A DNA stretch of 64,000 nucleotides from Prorocentrum cordatum (Eukaryota > Sar > Dinophyceae > Prorocentrales > Prorocentraceae), in contig CAUYUJ010000915.1 of NCBI GenBank assembly GCA_963575745.1, forward strand, positions 43,650-107,649, written 5' to 3'. Of this stretch, positions 51,941-61,800 are shown piece by piece. The position numbers and the translations under genes were made by a program. The notes under the pieces are model-generated. The model saw only the letters and a list, made by a program, of their open reading frames with translations, was not told the DNA's origin and searched no databases. How positions within the stretch are numbered: position 1 is the first letter of the stretch; every line of letters begins with the position of its first letter.

Positions 51941-52641
51941 CCGGTCATCCCATGCGCGCGACTCCCGGGCCGGCGCCGGGAGCTCCGCGCACCGCCTCCG
52001 AGAACCGGGACCGCCCCCCGCCGAGGTCCCGTCTCCGACCGCGTCCCGGTCCCGGTCCCGGTCCCGGTCCCGGTCCCGGTCCCGGTCGTCGCTGTCGTCG
52101 TCGTCGTCGTCGTCGTCTCCTCCCCTCCTCCTCCTCCTCCTCCTTCTCCTCCTCCTCCTCCTCCTCCTCCTCCCTCCTCCTCCCTCCCCCTCCTTCTCCT
52201 CCTCCTCCTCCTCCTCCTCCTCCTTCTCCTCCTCCTCCTCCTCCTCCTCCTCTCCTCCTCCTCCTCCTCCTGCTCCATCTCGGCCAAAGCCATGGCTATA
52301 GCGGAAACCCGGACAGGGAAGCGGCAGACGTCGTCGTCGCCTTCGTCGTCGCTAGCAGCGAACGCGGAAATCTCCCCGGCGAGAACACGCTCGTAGAAAT
52401 CATCTCCCCCCAACCGGTTTTCCACGCCTCCGCGGAACCATTTGCACGCCTCCGGAGAGCCGTTTTGGACGCCTCTGTCGCCCATTTTCTCCACGTCGTC
52501 CTCCTCCTCTTCCTCCTGGGCGTCGTCCGCGGGCCGTTTTCGCACGCCTGCGGAACGATTTTTGACGCCCCGGGGACGATTTTTGACGCCTCCGGGCCCG
52601 ATGGTGCCGCCGCCGCCACCGCCGTCGGCCGAATCGTCCAA
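51907..52641 (-). CDS. Possible N-terminus of the Helitron-region gene
   Basis: 244-aa frame starting MDDSADGG at 52641. It has three short KNRxxGV repeats, then an acidic stretch, then a globular-looking segment with DDFYERVLAGEISAFAASDD (about 52320-52420). It runs into Glu/Arg/Gly/Thr homopolymer-like tracts encoded by the CTC and GTC repeats at 52090-52275. Its frame differs from that of the next ORF, with the shift somewhere in the low-complexity tract. It could be the start of the large gene or an independent ORF. Confidence 0.35.
   Translation of the reverse strand: MDDSADGGGGGGTIGPGGVKNRPRGVKNRSAGVRKRPADDAQEEEEEDDVEKMGDRGVQNGSPEACKWFRGGVENRLGGDDFYERVLAGEISAFAASDDEGDDDVCRFPVRVSAIAMALAEMEQEEEEEERRRRRRRRRRRRRRRRRRRRRGREEEGGGGGGGGGEGGGGGGGEETTTTTTTTATTGTGTGTGTGTGTGTRSETGPRRGAVPVLGGGARSSRRRPGSRAHGMTGWRSVCTQSAT
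52030..52275. repeat. (GGTCCC)n, (GTC)n and (CTC)n microsatellites
   Basis: About eight GGTCCC hexamers (52040-52086), a GTC run (52085-52115) and long CTC/TCC tracts (52128-52275). Confidence 0.95.
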
Positions 52642-53180
52642 TAGAAACGCCGGAGCGGGAAACCCGCACGGAAAATCCGCGTTAGTTTCCCCCTCACAAC
52701 TCGGTTTTGCAGAAAACGGCCCGCCAATCCAGGAAACGGGCGCCCGACGAAAATGCTCGCGAAAATTTCACAAGCATTTCCCCCTCCGAGCGCCCGTTTC
52801 CAGAAACCTCCGTGTCACTCGGAAAACCGCGCGCCGGGCAGAATACGCCCGCGAAAAAATCGCGAGCGTTTCCCCTCCCAGCGTGGATTTCCCAAGAAAT
52901 CAACGCCGCCCTCGGAATCACGCGGACAGGAAAACGCCCGCGAAAAATTCGCGAGCGTTTCCCCCTCCCAGCGCGCACCCCCCTGCGTTCTGGGCCCCGC
53001 CCCTGCCCCTGGCCCCGGCCCCTGGTCCCCCGGGCCCGACCCCTGGGTCCCCGGCCCCAGTCCCGCCGCCCCCAACCCCAAAGCCACATTACCTGCCCGA
53101 AGGCTCGAATTGCGCTTAGCGCCCAGGCTGAAATGAGACTGGGGGATACCCAGTCTCACCGGCAGTTCACCAAGTACTGA
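52642..53180. repeat. Upstream region with palindromic ~90-bp repeats
   Basis: Three diverged repeats at about 52745-52800, 52845-52895 and 52938-52975. Each contains CGCGAAAAATTCGCGAGCGT or a variant and then TTTCCCCTCCCAGCG. CGCGAAAAATTCGCG is self-complementary. A Pro-coding CCCCTGG run follows at 52990-53080. It lies just upstream of the large minus-strand gene, so a promoter role is conceivable but unsupported. Confidence 0.7.
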
Positions 53181-53183
53181 GCG

Positions 53184-54065
53184 CCGGCGATAAACCGTCA
53201 ACCTTGGTTACTGCCGAGGAACTCGTAGAGCTTCCAAGCTCGACTTAAGTTGAGAAAACCGACAGCACCTACCAACATTCTGACTCATAGTGAATATTTT
53301 TTGACCTCTGAATGCGACAAGCGGACGCGTCTGATCTCTTCGAATCGACTCCTGTCATTACCAGCCCCGCAGCCCCCCTACAGCCCAAGGTTAGTGCAGA
53401 AAACAGACAGCATCTCTCAGGATGACTCGAACAATACAATAGTTCCGCGAACGTAGTTCAGCAGACTGAGATCCGATATCTAAATTCGACAGGCGGACGC
53501 GCCTGATGTCCCCACATCGATTCCTGTGACCACGAGCACGGTAGCCCCCCCTCAGCGCAAGTTGAGTGAAGAAAACCGAGAGCACTTCTCAAGATGACTC
53601 GACCAATACGAATAATGTCGCGATTCTAGATCGAGCAGAAGACCGAGTTCAGAGCTCTGGATTCGACAGACAAACGCAACTGACGATTCTGAAACATGTT
53701 CTGTAAATATCAGCTCTGTAGATGTCTTAAAGCTCGAATTAAGTACAGAAAACCGGAAGTTTCTGTCAAGATGACTCGAATAATATGAACAGGTTTGCAG
53801 ACCTAGCTCGGCTCACAGACCGAGTTCAGACCTCTGGGTTGAACAGGCGAACGCGCCTGATCATTCTGCATGCTTTAGCTGTGCTTACCAGCTCTGTAGC
53901 TGCCCTGGAGCTCGAGTTATGGTCATAACACCGTCAGCGCATATCAAGATGACTCGAAGGGGCCGATCCCGCCAGAGTGCTTTTTGGCCTTCAAAGTTAC
54001 CCGATCGAGCTGAGATCAAGATGGCGAGCGGGAATAAGATCGAATATCACGGGATAAAAATACTG
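53184..54065 (+). repeat. Hairpin plus family B element, right-truncated
   Basis: Hairpin 53184-53217, start AACTCGTAGAGCTTCC (53220), about four ~180-bp units and the conserved B tail up to CACGGGATAAAAATACT, where the hairpin of the next A unit begins. Confidence 0.8.
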
Positions 54066-54068
54066 GCG

Positions 54069-54460
54069 CCGGCGGTGAACCGTCAATCTGGTCACCGCCG
54101 GGAACCTCGTAGAGCTCCTCTCACTGGTAACGAGTGCAGAGAATCAACACATAATCAGAAAAAATAGATTTTTCGAAAATCTTCAAATTCGATTTTTCAA
54201 AATTCATATTCGCTCAGTTTCTGGAAGTGAACGCATGCAAAAATGCATCGAGAGAGCTGAGCTGCTGTGAGAGAGGAGTTTATATGCCAATGCTCGGCGT
54301 AAAAATCTGCTTTTTAAAAAATAAATGGCCAAATATCTTTCAAATTTTCGCAAAACCACCCAAAAGTCATCACATTGTCCGCCTCGGCCGGCTGTGCCAA
54401 CTAGCTCCACCCCGCGCCGGAATTCCTCTAGCTCATCGATGCCGAAGAGCTCTACGAGGT
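54069..54460 (+). repeat. Hairpin plus intact family A unit (357 bp)
   Basis: Hairpin 54069-54101; ACCTCGTAGAGCTC at 54104 to GAGCTCTACGAGGT at 54460, again exactly 357 bp although the interior differs from the 21-25 kb copies (CCAATGCTCGGCGTAAAAA subtype). Confidence 0.9.
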
Positions 54461-54620
54461 ACTAGAGCACTAACGAATGTTCAAATTTCGAGAACCAAAT
54501 TTTCAACCGACCAAAAGTCACCAAAAGTTCCGTCGAGATTTTTCTTGCCAACTAGCTCTCCAGCGCGCCGGAATTACTCTTAAGCTTCCAGCAACTAGCT
54601 TAGTGAAGCTCTACTGAGAA
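54461..54620 (+). repeat. Family B tail fragment
   Basis: ACTAGAGCACTAACGAATGT to CAACTAGCTTAGTGAAGCTC; only the conserved right part of family B. Confidence 0.8.
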
Positions 54621-55010
54621 CCGGCGGAGAACCGTCAACCAGGTTACCGCCGGGACCCTCGTAGAGCTCGTTTCTCACACTGCGCTCCTCAGAACACAGG
54701 GGGCAAGCGTTGGGAGTGAGAAACGAAAAAATCGAAAAATCACGTTTTTCTCTTTTCCAACGTCGGTTCCTCCAAGTGTTTTGATAGAAATACTGCACCT
54801 ATAGACCTGAAAATTTTACTGGCAGACGCGTCTGAACCCACTACAGGTGCGAAAAATCTGCTTTCTCAAAATAAATTGTCAAATATCTTTCAAATATTCG
54901 CAAAACCACCCAAAAGTTGTCACATTGCCCGCCTCGGCCGGGTCGGCCAACTAGCTCCACCCCGCGCCGGAATTCCTCTAGCTCATCGATGCTGAGGAGC
55001 TCTACGAGGT
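54621..55010 (+). repeat. Hairpin plus family A unit (~356 bp)
   Basis: Hairpin 54621-54653; A unit 54655-55010 with both inverted ends and the GTTTTGATAGAAATACTGC interior subtype. Confidence 0.88.
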
Positions 55011-55702
55011 ACGAGTCACTACCTCATTCCCGTCACACCCCCCGGCCGGCTGGGGGAAAACCCAGCCGTCGGGAGGGAAGTGTGCTCCTAGAGCTTGCGC
55101 CTGGCGCCACCCTGCGGGTGGCAGGGCTGGGACGACGGACTTCCATTGGATTGGGAAGAACCGTCGTCCCCGGGAGGAAAAAGGACGGCCGCCTTGGAGG
55201 CGACCGTCAAATCCGATGAGTACGCGTGCGTGCACGTGTGTGTGTGTGTGTTTGTGCGTCTGTGTGGCGCGCGTGTCTGTGCGCGCCGCGGCCGCCCGAG
55301 CGCCCGCGCCCGTCCGCCCGCCTCCGTGCGCGCGCGCGGGCGTCCCCGGGGCGACCGCGCGGGGCGGGGCGCAGGGCTGGCGAGCCGGCGGCGCGGGCGG
55401 TTCGTCGTCGTCGTCGTCGCCGCCGCCGTCTTCTCCCCCCGCCCCCTGCCCGTGCTCTCTTGCTCTCTCTCTCCCGCTTTTCTCTTCTCCTCCCCCTCCT
55501 CCCGTGTTCTCCTTCCTTCCTTTCTTTCCCTCTCTCGGCTCAGGGCCGCGAACGCGCGCCCGGGGTCTCGCATCCCGGGACGCGCGAGCGCCAACCCCGG
55601 GTCCTCGCCCCGGGGCCAGCGCACGCTCAGGATCTTGCCTTCCGGGCCGCTTGAGCGCGCAGCTTACGCCTGCGGGGGCCGCCCCACGCACGCGGTTTAC
55701 TG
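55011..55702. other. Unique insert with hairpins between two family A copies
   Basis: No recognised gene. It contains a hairpin at 55129-55170: GGGACGACGG pairs with CCGTCGTCCC and CTTCC with GGAAG, about 15 bp in total. A smaller hairpin (CGGCTGGG/CCCAGCCG) lies at about 55048-55069. There is a GT run at about 55235-55252, a GTC run (about 55402-55422), a CT-rich tract and GC-rich sequence. ORFs on both strands are Arg/Pro/Ala-rich and not supported. Confidence 0.5.
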
Positions 55703-55705
55703 GCG

Positions 55706-56073
55706 CCGGCGGTGAACCGTCAACCTGTCACCGCCGGGAACCTCGTAGAGCTCCTCTCACTAGTAAGATTGCAGAGAATCGACACACAGTCAAAAAAATA
55801 AAGATTTTTCGAAAATCTTGAAATTCGATTTTTAAAATGTTCATGTTCGCTCAGTTCCCGGAAGTCAGCTCATGCAAAAATGCATCGAGAGGGCTGAGCT
55901 GCTGTCAGAGTGAAGTTCATATGCCAATGCTCGGCGTAAAAATCTGCTTTTTTAAAATAAATTGTCAAATATCTTCAAATTTTCGCAACTCTACCCAAAA
56001 GTTGCCACATTGTCCTCCCTGGCCGGGTGGGCCAACTAGCTCCACCCCGCGCCGGAATTTCTCTAGCTCATCG
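55706..56073 (+). repeat. Hairpin plus family A unit, right end cut
   Basis: Hairpin 55706-55737; A unit from 55740 to CTAGCTCATCGACT at 56073, where the next hairpin begins; the terminal GAGCTCTACGAGGT is lost. Confidence 0.85.
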
Positions 56074-56081
56074 ACTGGGCG

Positions 56082-57314
56082 CCGGCGGTAAACCGTCAAC
56101 CTTTCTTACCGCCGGGGGACTCGTAGAGCTTCCTGACAATATATACTGAAAAAAACTCCAAAGAACGACTATTTTTTAAGCCCAGGCGATTTCGCAGCTC
56201 TCAAGATAACGCTATCAAAAAACAAACAGTTTCGCAACCCAGTTCGAGTATCAAACCGAGTTCAGACCTCTGAATGCGACGGGCGGGCGCGTCTGATGTC
56301 TGCGAATCCACTCATGTAATTTCCAGCCCTCAAGCCACCCTACAGCCCGAGTTAAGTGCAGAATACTGACAGTATCGACTCGAATAATATAATAGTTTTG
56401 CGAACCTAGTTCGATCAGCCTCTCGAATCGTCCGGAGGACGCGAACCTAGCTCGGGCAGCAGGCCGAGTTCAGAGCTCTTGGTTCAACAGACGAACGCGA
56501 CTGATCATTTTCCATCGATGTCTGTCACAATGAGCCCTGTAGCTGCCCTAGAGCACGAGTTAAGTACATGTAACCGAGAGCGTATATCAGGATGACTCGA
56601 ATAATACGAATAGGTTTGCGGACCTAGCTCGGCTAGCAGACCCATTTCAGTCCTCTCGATTCAACAGACGAACGCGTGTGATAATTCTCAATGCGATAGG
56701 TGTGCTTACCAGCCCTGTAGCGGCCCTACAGCTCCAGTTAAATACAGAAATCGAGAGCGTCTATCAGGATGACTCGGATAATACGAACTGGTTTGCGACC
56801 TAGCTCGGCTAGCAGACCGAGTTCGGACCTCAGAATTCGACAGGCGAACGCGCATGATGATTCTGAACGCGATAGCTGTGCTTATCAACTAAAGCTGCCC
56901 TACAGCTCGAGTTAAGTAGAAAATACCGAGAACGCGGATCGAGTTGACTCGAATAATACGGATAGGTTTGCGAACCTAGCTCGGCTAGCAGACCGAGTTC
57001 AGACCTCTGGATTCGACAGGCGAACGCGCCTGATGATTCTCAGTGCGATAGCTGTGCTTAGCAGCTCTATAGCTGCCCTACAGCTCGAGTTAAGTACAAA
57101 ATACCGACAACACGTATCAAGGTGACTCGAAACGGCCGTTCCCGCCTGCCTGCTTTTGGCCTTCAAAGTTACCCGATCGAGCTGAGATCAAGATGGCGAG
57201 CAGGAATAAGATCGAATATCATGAGAAAAAATACTAGAGCACAAACGAATTGTCAAATTTCGAGAACAAAATTTTCAACCGACCAAAAGTCAGCAAAAGG
57301 TCCGTCGAGATTTT
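56082..57314 (+). repeat. Hairpin plus family B element cut by the recombinase retroelement
   Basis: Hairpin 56082-56115, ACTCGTAGAGCTTCCTGACA, about six ~180-bp units and the B tail to CCGTCGAGATTTTT. The expected continuation (CTTGCCAACTAGC) is replaced by the terminal repeat of the next element. Confidence 0.82.
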
Positions 57315-57470
57315 TTCTCCCGCTCGCGCGCTAGCGAGCTGTTTCCGTGCGCGGCCGCGGCGTGCGCGCGCGGGGCGGCCCAAAATGGGCAGGCCCGTCC
57401 CGCGCGCTCAAGCCGGGGCGCCGCGCGTCAGACGGTGGAGTCCGTCTGGTCGCCGATGTCGGCGAGGCAG
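57315..57470 (-). repeat. Terminal 156-bp direct repeat (outer copy)
   Basis: Starts TTCTCCCGCTCGCGCGCTAG and ends TCGGCGAGGCAG. It differs from 57561-57716 by one base (GTTTCCG versus GTCTCCG). Confidence 0.95.
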
Positions 57471-57560
57471 CGCCCGTCAGCCTTAGAATGGGAGAGGAGG
57501 GAGGGGGGCAGAGAAGCTGCGGAGACAGCAGGAGCTTGCTCACAGAGAATAGAAGAAGCA
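57471..57560 (-). repeat. 90-bp spacer between direct repeats (predicted A2 segment)
   Basis: In split-direct-repeat elements this segment should be repeated at the far 5' end of the element, beyond base 64000. It contains the purine-rich GGGAGAGGAGGGAGGGGGGC. Confidence 0.5.
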
Positions 57561-57716
57561 TTCTCCCGCTCGCGCGCTAGCGAGCTGTCTCCGTGCGCGG
57601 CCGCGGCGTGCGCGCGCGGGGCGGCCCAAAATGGGCAGGCCCGTCCCGCGCGCTCAAGCCGGGGCGCCGCGCGTCAGACGGTGGAGTCCGTCTGGTCGCC
57701 GATGTCGGCGAGGCAG
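57561..57716 (-). repeat. Terminal 156-bp direct repeat (inner copy)
   Basis: 155 of 156 bases match the outer copy. It ends 12 bp from the recombinase stop codon region (57729). Confidence 0.95.
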
Positions 57717-57728
57717 CCATACCCGTGC

Positions 57729-58779
57729 TCAAGGACCTTGCGAACTGACAAGGTTTTGGCGGGCGGCCGCAAGCAGGGCAGGCCAAGCGGCGGGGCCGAC
57801 TTGGAGGAAAGAAGCGACGAGGCGGTCGCTGGCGGTGGCGAAGAACAAGATACGAGCCCGCGCGTGCTCGGGCAGCGCAGCAAGAACTGTCGAGGCGGCG
57901 GCGGCTTGCAGGTAGCGCTCGGCACTGGAAGCCTGACGCCAACGCCCACGCCAGAAGACGCGAGGGACGTCTTCCGTAGCGATATAGAAGTCTGTTGCGC
58001 CAGAGCCCCGCAGACAAGCGGGCGTCAGGTTGAGCCCCTGACCTGCTTTGGCAAGAGGGACGCCCAGAGCCAAAAGCAGATGATTCCACCGAGTACGGAA
58101 GCCGCTCGCACCGAAGGGGGCGAGAGGATCGGTGGAAGCCAACCTTCCAAACACTTGACTCAATATCTTCACCGTGCCCCGATCGGAGCAGCGAGCATGT
58201 TGCGTCGGGTACGTTCTTCTGGTCTTTGGAACAAGAATTGAAAGAAAAGCACCCCCTTCGACTTCGAGACGGTCGCATGGAAGCGACAGGTCACAGCGGC
58301 GTGACGCCAGCAGTTCGCCAGGCCTGAGGAACATCGTGAAGCCCATGAGCAGCAGCGCCGCCATCACAGGCCAGTCCCAGGCGAGACAGAGCCCGACCAT
58401 GGCGCGCAGCTGCGCGCGTGGCAAGGGGGGACGGAGCTTTGGCGGCTCCGCAAGCTTCCATTGTTTCGCTACGTCCCAAGCTTCTGTCAGAAAGGCCTTC
58501 CAATGCGGATGGGCGCTTTGGATTCCCAAGATGGCATGGACCAAAATATAATGAGGGAAACCTGCATCATGAAGCCACACGCCGAAGGTCGCGAGGAAAC
58601 AAGCGAGAAGTATCCCGCTTCGGTAAAGTGTGGCGGGTGGCACGCCAGTGTGTTCTGCCAACCACAGCTCGAAGGCATCAATCGATCTCGAGCGACGGTC
58701 GAGATACGCGGAGGTGAGGTGAGAATCGCGCACAAAGGGAGTGCGCGGAGGGCGAGCGGGCGCGGACGGCGCAGCCCGA
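57729..58779 (-). CDS. Tyrosine recombinase
   Basis: 334 aa from a GTG at 58733; the frame is open back to about 58779 (RTPFVRDSHLTSAYLDRR) and there is no ATG near, so the true start is uncertain. N-terminal helical core-binding-like domain, about residues 1-120. Catalytic domain: MFLRPGELLAS (about 58300-58335) supplies the first Arg. A beta-hairpin PKTRRTYP follows, with a Lys. LTPACLRGSGATDF (about 57990-58035) supplies the HxxR-equivalent with its second Arg. RGRWRQASSAERYLQ (about 57905-57950) supplies the Trp position and the nucleophilic Tyr. The enzyme would integrate a circular cDNA without target duplication. It is likely expressed by frameshift or splicing from the upstream ORF (see findings). 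Confidence 0.85.
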
Positions 58780-58882
58780 CTAAGCCCTTGGCCTGCGGTC
58801 GGCGCCGCGGCTCCCAGAGAGATGCAGAGGCCGCAGACTCACCACAGGATGAGCGCAGGGCGGCCAGGGCTTGGAGAGCTGA

Positions 58883-61800
58883 TCAGCGTGGCGGCCCTCC
58901 TGCGCCTGGACGCGTAGAAGGGCGGAACGAGGGCGTCCCGCCCGTCGGTCTCGAACCCCGACGCCTCCGCCAGCATCGCCCGCGCCGAGCTGAAGGACCC
59001 GCCATGTTACGGTAGGCACGGCGAGCCCCTGCTTCGATCTCGGCTGGCAGAGCGTCCCCTCTCTCGAGGGTCGGCCAGTCAAAAGGCGGGCGCGGCTCGG
59101 CACGCGCAGCTGCGGCTGCTTCGGCAAGCTCGGAACGAGCTGCCGAGGACGTGAGGCCCGAATGATGTGGCACGGGCACCACCTCCGCGAAGGCGTCGAG
59201 GATCTCGGACGGAGGGGAATGGGATCCCCACAGCGCTGCTGGGATGGCGCCGTGACTGTCCTGCACGTGGTACAGAAGGTCGAAAAGGCAGGCCAATTTG
59301 CCCGCGCGCCGCCGCTGCTCGATCTTTGAGCCGAGCCCGATGCCACGGATGGCGCCCGCCCCCATGGCCTGGAGGTCAGCATCCGCGGGGATCGCCTCGG
59401 GCTCGACGATGGCCACGTAAGGATGCAGCCACGAGGCCTCGTCAATCGGCTCGGCGCCGCCTGTCTGAAACAGGCGCTTGTAGGCGTGCAAGGCCCGCAG
59501 GAGGCAGTGCAGGTCATCCTTGCCCTCAGGTTCGGCGGCCCCTGCGGGTGCAAAAGTCCTCAGCCACGACGCCGCGCTCTGGAAAGCACCTTGCCAGGCG
59601 GGTCCCCACCTCACCACTGTGATCTTCTCACCGCCTAGGTTGAGGCGCCACGCTAGGGCGCTGGCGGCCCCTGGAGGCAAGGGCTGCTCAGCGGCCGCCG
59701 AGGCCGTGCGCCGCGCTGCGAAGGCTGCAGCCGCGGCGCTTCCAGCGTCACCGCTGTGAGAGCCGCTGAGAGGCAGCTCGGGCTCAGAAGCTCGACCAAG
59801 CGCGAAGCCGCTCGAAGACCCCCCTTTCTCGGCGGCACGCCCTCCTCCCTGCGGGGCCGCAACAGCATCGCTGGAAGAGCGCATGCCCACCGAAGTCGGA
59901 GGGGCCTGAGCAGCAGAGTCCGCGCGGGAGCTGGCTGGCCGCTGCGAAGTGGCGGGGCTCGGGCGACGCTTCGGAGCGACTCGAGGGGAGCGCACCACGC
60001 GACGCCCAGGCGACGCACGGGAACGCGACGCCGCACGCCCACCAGAGTGGTGACGGGGTGGCGATGGCGGCGGGGGGACGGGCCGCGGCGTCACGGAGCC
60101 AGCACGCGCGCCGCGGCCCCGAGAGCGGCTGCGAGCCGCAGCGTGAGCGGCGGGCGGGGAGGCCTCCGCGCGGCGAGGGAAGGCCGCCTGCAAGCGGCGG
60201 AGGGCCTCAGGGTTAAGGCCCGCCACGACGCGCTCGAGGTCCACCGAGGAGTCAGTGAGGGCACTCAAAACGACGTCCTCGAGCTCCGTCGGTGAGTCTT
60301 CCTCGCACGCGGGCTCCGCTCTCGAGCGGCTGCGGGCGCTCGCTGGAGGAGACCCCTCAGGAGTGTGCGGGCCTTCCGATGCCTCCCCCGCCGGCGGCCC
60401 CGACGGCTCCTCAGGCGCGCTCGAGACGTCGATGGGAGGCGAGGAGCAGCCTCCCGAGGGGGAAGTGTGATCAGTCCCGTACGGGTTCGGAGACCGCGTA
60501 CGGCTGCGGGCAGGGCTGCGGCTCCGCGGCGGAGGGCCCACTCCCGCGGCGGAGCTGGGGCGTGCCGCGCCTGCCCAGCGACGCGCATTAGCAGTGCGAC
60601 GCGCCCTGCGGCCCGGCGTCGTGGCGGCTCCCTCTTCAGGGGCGGGTAGCGCCGCCGTCGAAGCTCGCCGCTGCTTCTTGGCGCGCTTGTTGCGCGCGGC
60701 GCCCGTGCGCGAGGCGGAGTGTGGCGCGTGATCACCGCGATAGGGCTGGTCCTCGACAGCCTCGTCCCGCGGGCCCAGGCGGGCGCGGACCGCGCGCCCC
60801 TCGCGACGGCTGAAGCTGGACGCTGGGTCGTCGGCAGGCCTCGCCAAGGTGCGCGGGTCCTCAGCTTCCACCTCGGCCAGTGAGCGCCCAGTAGACGACG
60901 CGGGGGCGTCCCCAGCACGAGCGGCGCGATCCGCGTTGGCGAGGCCCGTCGAGACCTCAGCGTTGTGCAGGACGGCGCGCAGAGTTTTGCGCCAATCCCG
61001 ACCCAGCTGGACGGGAGCCGTACGCGGCAAGGCCGCGGCCTCACGACTGGCGGCCTCGCGCAAGCGACGGAAGTAGGCGCGGTCGGCCATCCCTTTCGCG
61101 AGCTCAGCACGAGCGACGGCACGCTCGCCTTCGCCGCGTGCTGGAGCCTGCACCGTGCGCCTGGTGGCGTCGGCACGCGCGGTGCGGAGTGCGTCGAGCT
61201 CCACGCGACCGCGCGACACGGCGGAGGCGAGGATGGCATCAGACTCAGCCGCCCGCGTCGCGAGGGCAGACGAAACCCTGCTTGGGAGAGGCGCACCCGA
61301 GGCGGGGAGGGCAGCCCGAGGGGCCAGCTCGGCACTCGCCAGGGCGACCCGCGAAGAGACCGCTTCCTTGAGCGCCTGAAGGGCCATGGCCGACCCAGGA
61401 GCCAGCTTGCCCTTGCGGGCGCCCTTCCCTGCCGCTTTTGCCTGGGCGAAGGCGCGAGCGGCAGGACCGTCACCGCCCGTGCTAGGAGCGGCGGGCGGCG
61501 CGGCGGCCTGCGAGAGGGCCTGGAGCAGCACTGACTTGGCGTCGCAGAGCTGCTTCCACTTGAGCGCGCGGGCTGCTCGCTCGTCGGCCCCCAAGTGTGC
61601 AGGAGTCCTGTCTGGATGGTAGACCAGGGACTGGCGCCTGAAGGCGGCCTCAATGGTGCTGCGCGAGGCCCCCTCCACGACGCCAAGCAGCTGGCGAGAG
61701 GCGCTCACCCTGGCCGCTCGCTGGAAGACGCGGGGGGTAGCAGCCGTGGCCCCCTTTGGCGCTTCCCGCGAGCCGACACGCGACGAGCCCCCCCCGATCG

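Noticed and set aside
57380-57400. CCCAAAATGGGC in the 156-bp repeats resembling the spliced leader
   Set aside because: Palindromic and lacks the flanking leader bases.
58883-59553. 257-aa minus-strand ORF 58780-59553
   Set aside because: Pro/Arg/Ser-rich shadow frame of the polyprotein C-terminus; no motif.
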